Part shown: in pieces, positions 26,639 to 36,198 of the stretch
Layout of the letters: each line of letters begins with the position of its first letter
Position numbering within the stretch: position 1 is the stretch's first letter
Assembly (NCBI RefSeq): GCF_005311025.1
Contig: NZ_CP031747.1
Coordinates: 3,201,634-3,265,633 of the forward strand
Length of the DNA: 64,000 bases
DNA from: Alcaligenes faecalis
GTDB lineage: Bacteria > Pseudomonadota > Gammaproteobacteria > Burkholderiales > Burkholderiaceae_B
Direction: 5' to 3'
Notes under the pieces: model-generated
What the model saw: the letters and a program-made list of their open reading frames with translations, nothing else
Databases searched by the model: none
What the model was told of the DNA's origin: nothing
Made by a program: the position numbers and the translations under genes

Positions 26639-27754
26639 TTATAGCGCCCGCGCCTTCAAATAGGCCTGATAGGTATCCACCGAAAAACGCTGCGCATCAA
26701 AACGGTTTTCTGCGCGCTGCCTGGCACGCTTGCCCACGGTATGCAAGCAGTACTTCTGACATAACATGTCTCGGACATGCGCCTCAATGGCTGCCACGTC
26801 TCCACAAGGCACCACCCAACCCTCATGCAAATGCTCGATGCTTTCCGGTAGACCACCCGCATTGGAGATCAAGACGGGCAGCCCCAAAGCCAAGGATTCG
26901 TAGCACGCGTACGAGGCCGACTCTTTGTATGAAAGCACAAACCCCACATCACAGGCAGCCAGGATCGACCGCACATCCTTAACCAAGCCGGGGAAAACCA
27001 ATTGTTCGGCACAGCCCAAAGCCTCCACTTGCTCCCGAACAGCCTGCGCAGGTGGATCACCTGCTACCACAATCCGAACGCGCTGCTTGAGTTCCGGCTC
27101 CAGACGGGACACTGCTTCAACCAGCAGCAACCAACCTTTTTCCAGATCCGTGCCACCCACTGAGCCCAGCACCAAACTGTTCTCTGCCAAATCAGCGCCG
27201 AAAAGTGCTTGGCGTGCAGCCTGCTTTTCCTGCGCGGAAACCGGGGAATAATGCTCCAAGTCCAGACCGTGATAAATCCGCTCAACGTTGCAACGCCGAT
27301 AATCAGAATTGGCGAGTTGGCGGGCAACATAATCGCTGACAGCAATGCAAAGATCAGTCCCAAAGCGCGCCCGCAAACGGTTACCCATGCTGTGTAGACG
27401 CTTGGTATTGTGTTTGGTCCAGATAATAACGGGAGGATTCGACAAGGTTTTGCAGGCGATCATGACATGACGATGATCGGTACTGCCATTGCAATGCACG
27501 ATATCGAAGGCTTCGCGCTGCAAAAAACGGCGCAGGTTCCAGATTTCCGACAAGGCCGTCCCGATACGGGCGGTATACAGGCCTGGCAACACTCTTACAC
27601 CGGGTATCTGCGACGCTTCCCGATACAGTCGGCCCGTTGCCGGTGCCGCCAGAGTGAATTCACACTGATGGGCCAAACCGCGCAACAAACCCAGAATATA
27701 GGTGACATGGCCACCGCCATTACCATGGTGAATATCAGTGATCAGGACCTTCAA
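26639..27754 (-). CDS. Glycosyltransferase family 4
   Basis: A 371-residue GT-B enzyme with MKVLITDIHHGNGGGHVTYI at the start (acceptor-side Gly-rich loop) and the GT4 donor site FVLSYKESASYACYESLALG then PVLISNAGGLPESIEH (E-x7-E). It starts at TTG 27754, with GGAG 6 nt upstream; no ATG is nearer to the conserved start. It is the last gene of the dnaE-linked glycan run, separated from the previous GT4 by 158 bp with no terminator visible. The donor and acceptor sugars are unknown; LPS core is likely from context. Confidence 0.88.
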   Translation of the reverse strand: MKVLITDIHHGNGGGHVTYILGLLRGLAHQCEFTLAAPATGRLYREASQIPGVRVLPGLYTARIGTALSEIWNLRRFLQREAFDIVHCNGSTDHRHVMIACKTLSNPPVIIWTKHNTKRLHSMGNRLRARFGTDLCIAVSDYVARQLANSDYRRCNVERIYHGLDLEHYSPVSAQEKQAARQALFGADLAENSLVLGSVGGTDLEKGWLLLVEAVSRLEPELKQRVRIVVAGDPPAQAVREQVEALGCAEQLVFPGLVKDVRSILAACDVGFVLSYKESASYACYESLALGLPVLISNAGGLPESIEHLHEGWVVPCGDVAAIEAHVRDMLCQKYCLHTVGKRARQRAENRFDAQRFSVDTYQAYLKARAL

Positions 27755-27912
27755 AACTCGCTCCGTCAGCGGCTGTGAATGACAGACAAATACTCAGATC
27801 GAGCATCTACAGGCCACAAAGTGTATCCGCTATTGCGTAAGCTGAACAATGACTGAACAGCAGTTTTGACGATTTAATCTCGGTAAAAGAGAAAACCTGG
27901 CTGCACCTGCCT

Positions 27913-29097
27913 TTAATCTTGGCGGCGAAGCAACACTTTTTGATACAGGTCCTGATAGCGAGTCGCGACGGCAGGCCAACTGAATTGCACCAATAACTCA
28001 CGCGAGTTCTCGATCAGGTTCCTGGCCATGGCCGGGTCCTTGCTGATTTTCTCAATCGCCTGAGCCAGTTCCTGAGCATCCTCCGGATGGCTGAGCAGCA
28101 GTGCGTGATAGCCGCCCTGCACATATTGGGCAAAGCCGCACCACGGAGCCGGGCTCAGGACAACTGGCAAGCCATAGGACATGGCTTCCAACGGTGCCAT
28201 GCCAAAGCTGTCATTCAGGGTGGGATGCACGTAGATATCGGCAGCGCGATAAAAAGGTTCGACGTTGGAGGTTTCACCCTGCAGGATGACGCGATCCTGC
28301 ATATTCAGAGTCTGAAGCTGCTGGCGTATCTGGTCACGCAAACCCGGTTTTCCGCCCACCACCAGCAATCGATAATGGGAAGGCAGTTTCGCCAAGGCTT
28401 CCAGCACCGTATTCAAGCCTTTACGCAGCGGATTACGAGCCACCAACAGGCAGACGACCTGATCGTTCGTAAAACCCAAAGACTCGCGAACCTGGGTGCG
28501 CTCCTGGCCTTGGGCATCGGCTTGCGGCAAGGCCACACCGGGAGCAATGACGGGATAGTCGTGCACGCTGCCATAGGCTTGCTGCAATTGTTCGGCAATC
28601 AGGCCCGAAACGGCGACTACGGCATGAGGACCAGGGCGCAAACGACGTTTTTCCAGGCCCAGATACCCCCAGACCCTGGGGCTGAAGTAGGAGCCCAGTT
28701 TTTTCAATAAAGGCAAAGGCCGCACGCGCCAGTTAAACCGCACGGGGGTGACATGCACTACTTCCACGTCCCCGCACCAGCCGTTCATGTGCGAGTGCAC
28801 AATATCAAAACCTTGCGCCGTGGCCTTGGCGGCCTGACGGGCAAACAGGATACCGCGTATCCAGCCCGGCCAATGCGACCAATGTCGAATAGGCACATAG
28901 GCCAGTTTCAAATCACAGCGACTGTCATATTCGCGCGCAAACACGGTGATTTCGTGTTTTTCGGCCAGCTCGCGCATCAGTTCCACCCCATACGCTTCAG
29001 CGCCGCCAAAGCGGTTACCGAAACGGTCGACCACAAAAGCGATGCGCAGGCGCTCGGGAATCGCAGCGGGAGTGTCGCGGGTTTGATCTGAGCTCAT
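27913..29097 (-). CDS. Glycosyltransferase family 4
   Basis: A 394-residue GT4 starting at ATG 29097, overlapping the deacetylase stop as ATGA. IAFVVDRFGNRFGGAEAYGVELMRELAEKHEITVF is the N-terminal fold with the GGAE loop; VCLLVARNPLRKGLNTVLEAL and YVHPTLNDSFGMAPLEAMSYG then PVVLSP form the nucleotide-sugar site. The C-terminal half resembles WaaG-like and mannosyl/glucosyl transferases. A longer in-frame start at 29142 overlaps the upstream gene more and is not conserved. Probably an LPS-core or capsule transferase. Confidence 0.88.
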   Translation of the reverse strand: MSSDQTRDTPAAIPERLRIAFVVDRFGNRFGGAEAYGVELMRELAEKHEITVFAREYDSRCDLKLAYVPIRHWSHWPGWIRGILFARQAAKATAQGFDIVHSHMNGWCGDVEVVHVTPVRFNWRVRPLPLLKKLGSYFSPRVWGYLGLEKRRLRPGPHAVVAVSGLIAEQLQQAYGSVHDYPVIAPGVALPQADAQGQERTQVRESLGFTNDQVVCLLVARNPLRKGLNTVLEALAKLPSHYRLLVVGGKPGLRDQIRQQLQTLNMQDRVILQGETSNVEPFYRAADIYVHPTLNDSFGMAPLEAMSYGLPVVLSPAPWCGFAQYVQGGYHALLLSHPEDAQELAQAIEKISKDPAMARNLIENSRELLVQFSWPAVATRYQDLYQKVLLRRQD

Positions 29098-29834
29098 GAG
29101 CGGGAAACCGTACGACGCTTGTCTTCCAGGCGTGTCACGCACTTTTGCACGAAGCGCAAAATATTGGTGGAACGCGAGACCGTCACACGGGGCAAGTCAA
29201 ATAAATCATCGTCTGAACGGGCCAGACCGCGATTGGTCGTGGTGGCATTCAGATAACCAGCCTGACGCACCTGCTCACGAATAGCCTGATTCTGATCGCC
29301 ATAGGGATAGCAAAACGCGCTGACTTCCACTTGCAGCACGTCCTGCAGCTCTGCCTTGGATTGCACGATCTGGTAATGGGCGATTTCCGAGGACACATCG
29401 GTCAGATGCACATGGTCCAGCGTATGCGAACCGGCTTCATGACCGGCGTTCACCCAGGCGCGCAGTTCTGGCAAGGACATCAGACCGGAATGCGGCACTC
29501 CTTTGGGTTGGTCCCAGAAGTTCGAACCGTCCAGATGCCGCGCCACAATGTAATTGGTCGCCGTAAAGCCCAATTCATCCAGCACCGGCATGGCGTTCTG
29601 AAAGACGTTACGGTAGCCATCATCAAAGCTGATTCCCACAACCTTGCCCTGCTTTTCACCCCGCAGGTACGGCATCAGTTGCGCCATGGATAAACCACGG
29701 TAACCCAAGCGCTTGAGCCAAGTCATCTGGCGCCGAAAATCAGTAGGATGCACGGTCAAACCACGGTAAGGCGAGCCCTTGGGAGCAGGCACCCCGACCT
29801 GGTGGTACATAAGAATCGGAATCATAGGCGGCAT
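29094..29834 (-). CDS. Polysaccharide deacetylase (carbohydrate esterase 4), first of two
   Basis: A 246-residue NodB-type domain. The metal-binding catalytic residues are in VGISFDDGYRNV (DD) and AGSHTLDHVHLTD (H-x4-H), with AFCYPYGDQN as motif 3. It has no signal peptide, starting MPPMIPILMYHQVG, so it acts in the cytoplasm or is membrane-associated. It lies 9 bp after the GT2 gene and overlaps the next GT4. The expected reaction is removal of an N-acetyl group from a hexosamine in the growing glycan; the acceptor is inferred. Confidence 0.87.
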   Translation of the reverse strand: MPPMIPILMYHQVGVPAPKGSPYRGLTVHPTDFRRQMTWLKRLGYRGLSMAQLMPYLRGEKQGKVVGISFDDGYRNVFQNAMPVLDELGFTATNYIVARHLDGSNFWDQPKGVPHSGLMSLPELRAWVNAGHEAGSHTLDHVHLTDVSSEIAHYQIVQSKAELQDVLQVEVSAFCYPYGDQNQAIREQVRQAGYLNATTTNRGLARSDDDLFDLPRVTVSRSTNILRFVQKCVTRLEDKRRTVSRS

Positions 29835-29843
29835 TATAAGGGG

Positions 29844-30650
29844 CTAATCAGACTTCTGACGGGTGTAATACCACAGCTTACTATATCGAAACAGGCTGCC
29901 AGAAGCAGCCATACACGCCAGAATGAAGCCTTGCGGGCCATCCAGAAATCCCCGTCGAACAATATAGTGACGCACAAAGGTCCAGCTGGCATGGCCAGCA
30001 ATGCCCGGCAGGCTGGTGGTCTTGCCCTTGGCCTGCATTTGACGGGCCGCATCCGAGGAATAACGGTTGATCTTGTCGATAAAGACTTCAAGACTGGCGT
30101 AGGGGTAATGCAGAAAATGTCCATCCAAGACCAGGACTGGATGCTCGGTCTGCACGCTTTCATGGACTTTGGCGTCGTTAAAACGGGCTGTACCACGCTT
30201 GAACAGTCGTAATACCCGGTCTGGCCACCAACCGCTATGGCGCATCCAGCGGCCAGCGAACTCTGACAGGCGGGCAATCCGGTAAGCCGTACCACGCGGC
30301 TGAGTCATTTCCTGCTGAATCAGTTGTGCAAGCTCGGGCGTAACACGCTCGTCCGCGTCAATGGACAGCACCCACTCGCCCGTGGCCTGATCCAGTGCCC
30401 GATTCTTCTGCGGCCCAAAACCGGGCCAATCCGGGGTGACCGTCACGTTCGCCCCCATGGAACGGGCGATTTCCACCGTCTCATCCGTACTGCCCGAGTC
30501 CACCACAATAATCTCGTCCGCAAAGGCAACGGATTCCAGGCAGGCACGAATATGCGCCTGCTCGTTTTTCGTGATCAGGATAACGGACAGGCGCTTGCCA
30601 GAACTCGACGCGGCGCTTTGCCCTACTTCTGTCGTTGACGACGACGCCAT
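29844..30650 (-). CDS. WaaE/KdtX-type glycosyltransferase family 2
   Basis: A 268-residue GT2. SVILITKNEQAHIRACLESV and FADEIIVVDSGSTDETVEIA are the GT-A donor-site signature; LSIDADERVTPELAQLIQQE carries the DXD-like metal site. The pattern RLFKRGTARFNDAKVHESV and GHFLHYPYASLEVFIDK resembles WaaE (KdtX) LPS-core beta-glucosyltransferases. ATG 30650 has AGGTGG upstream; the GTG at 30659 would be an alternative. It overlaps the 3' end of the deacetylase gene upstream by 28 bp. Confidence 0.87.
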   Translation of the reverse strand: MASSSTTEVGQSAASSSGKRLSVILITKNEQAHIRACLESVAFADEIIVVDSGSTDETVEIARSMGANVTVTPDWPGFGPQKNRALDQATGEWVLSIDADERVTPELAQLIQQEMTQPRGTAYRIARLSEFAGRWMRHSGWWPDRVLRLFKRGTARFNDAKVHESVQTEHPVLVLDGHFLHYPYASLEVFIDKINRYSSDAARQMQAKGKTTSLPGIAGHASWTFVRHYIVRRGFLDGPQGFILACMAASGSLFRYSKLWYYTRQKSD

Positions 30651-31465
30651 GCTTTCCACCTGTTGAAAATCGGACCGATCACGGGATGTACCGCAACATT
30701 CAGCCTGCGTCCTACCGATACGCCCGTCGTGTCACGCACGGCGAAACGATAAATGTGCAAAGGATCGCTACCAGGCTGGTTGGAGCCGAAGGCGCGCGTT
30801 GTATACAGATAGCGGAAACCGGCTTGCTGGGCGACCTGCACATAATCAGGATCAAAATAGCCTTGCGGCCAACACAGCTGGTCAGAGACCATACCCATAT
30901 TGGCCTTCAAGGTCTGACGGGATTGCTCCAGTTCCCAACGCATCTTGTCGTTCTTTTGATCGCGCTGTTCGCTCAGGTCCCAGCGAGTATGGGTATGAGT
31001 ATGACTGTGGAACTCGAACACACCATCAGCCTGCATGGCGTGGATTTCACTCCAGCGCAAAATCACCTCGTCGCTACGACCTTGCTCGATACGCGCTTCA
31101 CATTCACGATGATCCGGGCATTCGGGCACGTCCTGGCCCTGGCCCAGATAAGGGCGCACAGGCCCCTCATTGATCCAGCTTGTCACCAGGAAAATCACGG
31201 CATTGAAGCCATATTTTTTCAACAAGGGATAAGCGTAGACCCAGTTATCCAGGTAGCCGTCATCAAAGGTAATCAGTACCGATTTGGGCGGTACGCCCTG
31301 CCCTTGCAGATGGCCTACAAATTGCTCGGTTGTCAGGCTGGTCCAGCCGTTTTTCTTCAACCATTGCAAATGCTGCTCGAAATGCTCGGGACTGGCATTG
31401 ATCATGCCCCCTTCCGGGGTGACATGGTGGTACATCATGACGGGCACAGTGCTTGCCACTTTCAT
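30623..31465 (-). CDS. Polysaccharide deacetylase (carbohydrate esterase 4), second of two
   Basis: A 280-residue NodB-domain protein. VLITFDDGYLDNWVYAYPL carries the metal-binding DD, FEFHSHTHTHTRWD an unusually His-rich H-x3-H motif, and LCWPQGYFDPDYVQVAQQAG motif 3 with Gln in place of the Tyr seen in the first copy. The C-terminal tail is strongly basic (FNRWKAWRRRQRQK). ATG 31465 overlaps the upstream GT4 stop as ATGA. It is related to, but clearly different from, the deacetylase at 29094, so the two probably act on different residues. Confidence 0.86.
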   Translation of the reverse strand: MKVASTVPVMMYHHVTPEGGMINASPEHFEQHLQWLKKNGWTSLTTEQFVGHLQGQGVPPKSVLITFDDGYLDNWVYAYPLLKKYGFNAVIFLVTSWINEGPVRPYLGQGQDVPECPDHRECEARIEQGRSDEVILRWSEIHAMQADGVFEFHSHTHTHTRWDLSEQRDQKNDKMRWELEQSRQTLKANMGMVSDQLCWPQGYFDPDYVQVAQQAGFRYLYTTRAFGSNQPGSDPLHIYRFAVRDTTGVSVGRRLNVAVHPVIGPIFNRWKAWRRRQRQK

Positions 31466-32568
31466 CCCTGAAGCTCCTTTAACCAAGCATAATAAGCGCC
31501 TTCCAGCCGGTCGCCCATGGCAACCGGGGTAAAGCGCTCGTCGCTACGACAAAACAGGCGCCCTGCGGCTCCCATTTCCTGACGCAACTCCGTGCTCCGG
31601 ATCATTTTTTCCAAGGCGGCACGCCACTGCTCCGGGTCGTGCAAATCCGCCAGCAAACCGCTGCGGCCTTCTTGCATCATCTCCGGGACCCCGCCAACGC
31701 GGCTGCCCAGCACAGGAATGCCGGCGCTTCCAGCCTCTACAAAAACAGTGCCCGACGCTTCCATATGGGTCGCCAAGGCAAAAATATCCAGATTGGGCAG
31801 AATCGAGGGCACATCTGCACGAGCGCCCAGCATATGAATCCGCCCTTGCAGCCCCAGCTCCGCGATCAAGGCCTGCAACTGTTCATAGCCCGGAGAGCCG
31901 CCCCCCACCAGCACCAAGTGCAATTGAGGGTAGCGATCAAATAAAGGCTGCATGGCGGCGATCAGTTCATGATGGCCTTTTTCGCGCCGCAATACGGCAA
32001 CGCAACCTACCAGCAAGGTATCAGACGCCAAACCCAACTGGGCACGCAAATCCAGGAGGGGCGCTGAATCAATCACGCCGGGATCGACACAGGGATAGAC
32101 CACCCGAACATGCCCAGGTTTCACGCCCCGCTCGATCAGGTGATCGCGCACATAATCGCTGGGCGTAATCACCCGTTTGGGCACGATGGTGTAAGACATC
32201 AAGGAGCCCACTTTCTTGGCCAGATGGCGCGTACGCACAATCAAGGGGGTTCCCGCCAGGCGCCCGGCCACACCGGCCAGCATGGTGTCACGGCGGCTAT
32301 GGCTGTTCAGCACATCAAACTGACCTTGGCGCAAGACCCGACGCAACTGGCGCACACCGCGCATGTAATTGGCCGGGCCATCCATCAACAGGGTATGAAC
32401 CACAAAACCCTCGTCGCGCAGGCGCTCGGTCAACTGGGCGTGGGGTTGGCAGGCGGCCTCCACCTGATGCCCCCTTTCGCGCAAGATGCGCATGGCTCGC
32501 AGAATGTAGTTTTCCTGACCACCAAAGCTGGTGGCAGCTTCCGAGTGCAGAATGCGCAAGGGCCTCAT
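31462..32568 (-). CDS. Glycosyltransferase family 4
   Basis: A 368-residue GT4 starting at ATG 32568, overlapping the dnaE stop as ATGA. It has LRILHSEAATSFGGQENYIL (acceptor loop GGQE), VGCVAVLRREKGHHELIAAM (start of C-domain) and THMEASGTVFVEAGSAGIPV followed by VGGVPEMM (donor site E-x7-E). It is the first glycan gene after dnaE and translationally coupled to it, then coupled to the deacetylase. Related in arrangement, as I recall, to Bordetella LPS-core loci; this needs comparison. Confidence 0.88.
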   Translation of the reverse strand: MRPLRILHSEAATSFGGQENYILRAMRILRERGHQVEAACQPHAQLTERLRDEGFVVHTLLMDGPANYMRGVRQLRRVLRQGQFDVLNSHSRRDTMLAGVAGRLAGTPLIVRTRHLAKKVGSLMSYTIVPKRVITPSDYVRDHLIERGVKPGHVRVVYPCVDPGVIDSAPLLDLRAQLGLASDTLLVGCVAVLRREKGHHELIAAMQPLFDRYPQLHLVLVGGGSPGYEQLQALIAELGLQGRIHMLGARADVPSILPNLDIFALATHMEASGTVFVEAGSAGIPVLGSRVGGVPEMMQEGRSGLLADLHDPEQWRAALEKMIRSTELRQEMGAAGRLFCRSDERFTPVAMGDRLEGAYYAWLKELQG

Positions 32569-35500
32569 CGGTAGCTGATCTCCACCTCGCGCGTGGCGTC
32601 CCAGCCTTCCAGCTGCTCCAGCAGGGAATCCGCCAGACGAACACGCCACTGCGGGCCCAACTGCACCACGCACTCATAATCGGGACGCAGCAGTTGTACC
32701 TCGACCGGCACCCCGCCCTGCTCCTGGGCACGGTGTGGTGCCAACAAGGTTTGCAGACGCTGTGCGTCGGCATTATTGTTCAGGCCGATGCTCAGGCAAC
32801 TGGCACGGGCTTCACGGGCCAACTGCAAGTCAAAAATAGCATCAGCATTGATACGCAAACCGCCGGTGTAATCGTCGTTGCTGACCTTGCCCTGGATGAT
32901 GATCAACTGGTCTTCTTTCAGGCGCTGGCGATGCTCTTCAAACAGCTCATTGAAGATGGCCACTTCCAGCTGCGCCGAGCCGTCATCCAGCATGGCGTAA
33001 AGCATCTTGCCGCGACGTGTCATGCGTACACGCACCGCTGACAGCACACCGGCAAACCACTGCGGACTGCGCGACGCTTCCAGACGTGCCAACGGTGTCG
33101 GTGCAAAACGGCGGACCTCATCACGCCAGGCGTCAAACAAATGGCCGCTGAAGTAAAAGCCCAGTGCCGTCTTTTCCTGACGCAAGCGATCTTGCAGGCT
33201 CCAGGGAGCCACTTTCGCAACCTCGCCTTCCACAATATCGTTGGAGTCGTCATCAAACAGCGAAGACTGGTTGGCGCTACGTTCGGCCTGTTCGGCAGCT
33301 TCGGTAGCGGCACCGATACTGGCCAACAAAGCGGCGCGGTTTTCATCAATCGTGTCAAAAGCGCCGGCACGCACCAAGGCTTCAATGGTGCGCTTGTTCA
33401 CCTGATGGCGGTCTACACGACGGCAGAAATCAAACAGGCTGGTGAAAGGACCGCCTTGCTTGCGAGCATCCACAATTGCTTCAACCGCAGCCTGACCGGT
33501 CCCCTTCACGGCGCCCAGACCGTAGCGCATGGTGCGTGGCGGCAAGCCTTTTTCCGTATAGCTGTCCTGCACAGGCTCAAAGCGATAGTTGGACGCATTG
33601 ATATCTGGCGGCAAGACTTCCACGCCGTTGGCCAGCGCGTCCTTCCAGAAAATCTGTACCTTATCGGTATCGTCCATATCGGACAGCAAAGTCGCGGCCA
33701 GGAACTCGGCCGGATGGTGGGCTTTGAGCCAGGCCGTCTGATAGGCAATGAGAGCATAAGCAGCGGAGTGACTCTTGTTAAAGCCATAGCCCGCAAACTT
33801 TTCCATCAGGTCAAACAGCTTGACCGCCAATTCAGGGTCGTGGCCTTTCTTGACCGCCCCTTCCTCAAACAGAACCCGGTGCTTGGCCATCTCCTCGGGC
33901 TTTTTCTTGCCCATGGCACGGCGCAGCAAGTCGGCGCCACCCAACGAGTAGCCGCCGATAATCTGCGAGATCAGCATCACCTGTTCCTGGTAGACGATGA
34001 CCCCGTAGGTGCTGCTCAAGGTGCTTTCCAGATCCGGGTGGAAATAATCGACCTCGGCTCGACCGTGTTTACGGTTCACGAAGTCCACCACCATGCCGGA
34101 CTCCAGCGGCCCCGGACGATACAGGGCCAGCATGGCGATAATGTCTTCAAAAGTGGAAGGCCGCAGACTGCGCAGCAGCTCCTTCATCCCACGCGATTCC
34201 AGCTGGAACACCGCTGTCGTATTACCTTCGCACAACAGCTTGTAGGAGGCGTCGTCATCCAATGGCAAGGCCATGATGTCGAACTCGCGCTTGTCCGCAT
34301 TGAACTGGCGTACATAGCGCACGGCCCAGTCCAGAATCGTCAGGTTACGCAGCCCCAGAAAGTCGAACTTGACCAGGCCGGCAGCCTCCACGTCGTCCTT
34401 GTCGTATTGCGACACGGCGTTGGCGTCCGGGCCAGACTGGGCATATAGCGGGCAAAAATCGATCAATTTGCCGGGTGCAATCAAGACCCCCCCGGCGTGC
34501 ATGCCCACACTACGGGTCAGGCCTTCCAAGGGACGGGCCAGATCGATCAGGGCTTTGACTTCCTCGTCGTTCTCGTAACGCTCGCGAAAGGCCGGCTCAT
34601 CGGCCAGCGCACGTTCCAGCGTCCAGGGATCGGCGGGGTTGAAAGGAATCAGTTTGGACAAGCCATCGCACAGGCTGTAAGGCAGTTCCAGCACACGGCC
34701 TACGTCGCGCACCACGGCTTTTGCGCCCAGAGTACCGAACGTAGCGATCTGGCTGACGGCCTGACGGCCATATTTCTGTTTAACGTAATCAATAACGCGT
34801 TCGCGGTTGTCCTGACAAAAGTCCACGTCAAAGTCAGGCATGGATACCCGCTCGGGGTTCAGGAAACGTTCGAACAGCAAGTCATAGCGCAAGGGGTCCA
34901 GGTCGGTAATCCCCATGCTGTAGGCCACCAGTGAACCCGCACCCGAGCCTCGGCCCGGTCCTACGGGCACGCCATTGTGCTTGCCCCAGTTAATGAAGTC
35001 CGCCACGATCAGGAAGTAGCCGGGAAAGCCCATGGAAATAATGGTGTTGCACTCCCACATCAAACGCTCTTCGTAAGTGGGGCGTTGCTTCTCGCGCTCC
35101 TCGGGGTCGGCATACAGCTGCTTCAAGCGGATTTCCAGACCGTCTTTGGCCTGTTGAATCAGGAAGTCACCCAGCGACATGCCATCGGGCGTGGGAAAAT
35201 CGGGCAGATAGGGTTTGCCCAGTTCCAGCTCCAGGTTGCAACGCTTGGCAATTTCCAGCGTGTTTTCCAGCGCAGCAGGAACGTCCGCAAAGCGCTGCTG
35301 CATTTCGTCCGAGCTTAGAAAATATTGCTCTTGCGTAAAACGCTTCACACGCTTGGGGTTGGCCAGCTGTTCGCCTTCGGCAATACACACCCGCACCTCA
35401 TGCGCGCGGAAATCGTCCGGGGCAATAAACTGAATCGGGTGCGTAGCAACGACAGGCAGGTCCATCTCTGCTGCCAAACGCATGGCAGCTTGTACATACA

Positions 35501-36041
35501 GCTCATCGCCGTCCGCACCGCTGCGTTGCAACTCAATATAGAAAGCGCCCGGGAACAGACTGTCCCAGTGGCGGGCGCAATCACGGGCTAAATCCAGATT
35601 GCCATCGGCCAGAGCCTGGCCTACATCACCCATACGAGCACCGGACAAGGCAATCAAGCCACTACATTCTTTCAGCCAGGCGCGCTGTACCTCTGCCCGC
35701 CCCTTGTATTGGTTCCCCAACCAGGCGCGGGTCAGAATGTCACACAGGCTCAAGTAACCGGCCTCGTTTTGCACCAGCAATAGCAAGCGCGACGGTTTTT
35801 CGCGGTCTTCCTCGTTCTGCAGCCAGATATCACAGCCCATGATGGCTTTCAGCCCGGCTTTACGCGCCGAGGTATAGAACTTGATCTGTCCAAACAAGTT
35901 GCACAAGTCCGTCAAAGCCAGTGCAGGCTGCCCATAGGCCTGCGCTTTTTTTATCATTTCGGGAATACGGGCGATGCCGTCCACCACGGAGAACTCCGAG
36001 TGGGATCGCAAATGGACAAAGGAAGGGGTGGTTTCGCTCAT
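32565..36041 (-). CDS. dnaE: DNA polymerase III subunit alpha
   Basis: A 1158-residue replicative polymerase, close to E. coli DnaE (1160). The PHP domain begins FVHLRSHSEFSVVDG; the catalytic Asp pair is in MPDFDVDFCQDNRERVIDYV, with YLMWECN-type fingers and a helix-hairpin-helix, OB-fold (KMLYAMLDDGSAQLEVAIF) and tau-binding tail. ATG 36041 (MSETTPSFVHLRS) has a good start; an in-frame ATG at 36113 adds 24 unconserved residues. It is the first gene of the run leading into glycosyltransferase genes, a link that is probably only positional. Confidence 0.97.
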   Translation of the reverse strand: MSETTPSFVHLRSHSEFSVVDGIARIPEMIKKAQAYGQPALALTDLCNLFGQIKFYTSARKAGLKAIMGCDIWLQNEEDREKPSRLLLLVQNEAGYLSLCDILTRAWLGNQYKGRAEVQRAWLKECSGLIALSGARMGDVGQALADGNLDLARDCARHWDSLFPGAFYIELQRSGADGDELYVQAAMRLAAEMDLPVVATHPIQFIAPDDFRAHEVRVCIAEGEQLANPKRVKRFTQEQYFLSSDEMQQRFADVPAALENTLEIAKRCNLELELGKPYLPDFPTPDGMSLGDFLIQQAKDGLEIRLKQLYADPEEREKQRPTYEERLMWECNTIISMGFPGYFLIVADFINWGKHNGVPVGPGRGSGAGSLVAYSMGITDLDPLRYDLLFERFLNPERVSMPDFDVDFCQDNRERVIDYVKQKYGRQAVSQIATFGTLGAKAVVRDVGRVLELPYSLCDGLSKLIPFNPADPWTLERALADEPAFRERYENDEEVKALIDLARPLEGLTRSVGMHAGGVLIAPGKLIDFCPLYAQSGPDANAVSQYDKDDVEAAGLVKFDFLGLRNLTILDWAVRYVRQFNADKREFDIMALPLDDDASYKLLCEGNTTAVFQLESRGMKELLRSLRPSTFEDIIAMLALYRPGPLESGMVVDFVNRKHGRAEVDYFHPDLESTLSSTYGVIVYQEQVMLISQIIGGYSLGGADLLRRAMGKKKPEEMAKHRVLFEEGAVKKGHDPELAVKLFDLMEKFAGYGFNKSHSAAYALIAYQTAWLKAHHPAEFLAATLLSDMDDTDKVQIFWKDALANGVEVLPPDINASNYRFEPVQDSYTEKGLPPRTMRYGLGAVKGTGQAAVEAIVDARKQGGPFTSLFDFCRRVDRHQVNKRTIEALVRAGAFDTIDENRAALLASIGAATEAAEQAERSANQSSLFDDDSNDIVEGEVAKVAPWSLQDRLRQEKTALGFYFSGHLFDAWRDEVRRFAPTPLARLEASRSPQWFAGVLSAVRVRMTRRGKMLYAMLDDGSAQLEVAIFNELFEEHRQRLKEDQLIIIQGKVSNDDYTGGLRINADAIFDLQLAREARASCLSIGLNNNADAQRLQTLLAPHRAQEQGGVPVEVQLLRPDYECVVQLGPQWRVRLADSLLEQLEGWDATREVEISYR

Positions 36042-36198
36042 GATGGAATTGTACTGAAGCCAATAGACATTGGTGACCCTGAAGCGATGCTCAAGGTGAA
36101 TAAGGGCAGGCAATATGTTTCGATTGGTTCACATCTCACTGAACAACAAACGCACAATCACCCGCCCCCTGCCGACCAATACCAAAATAACAAACAAT

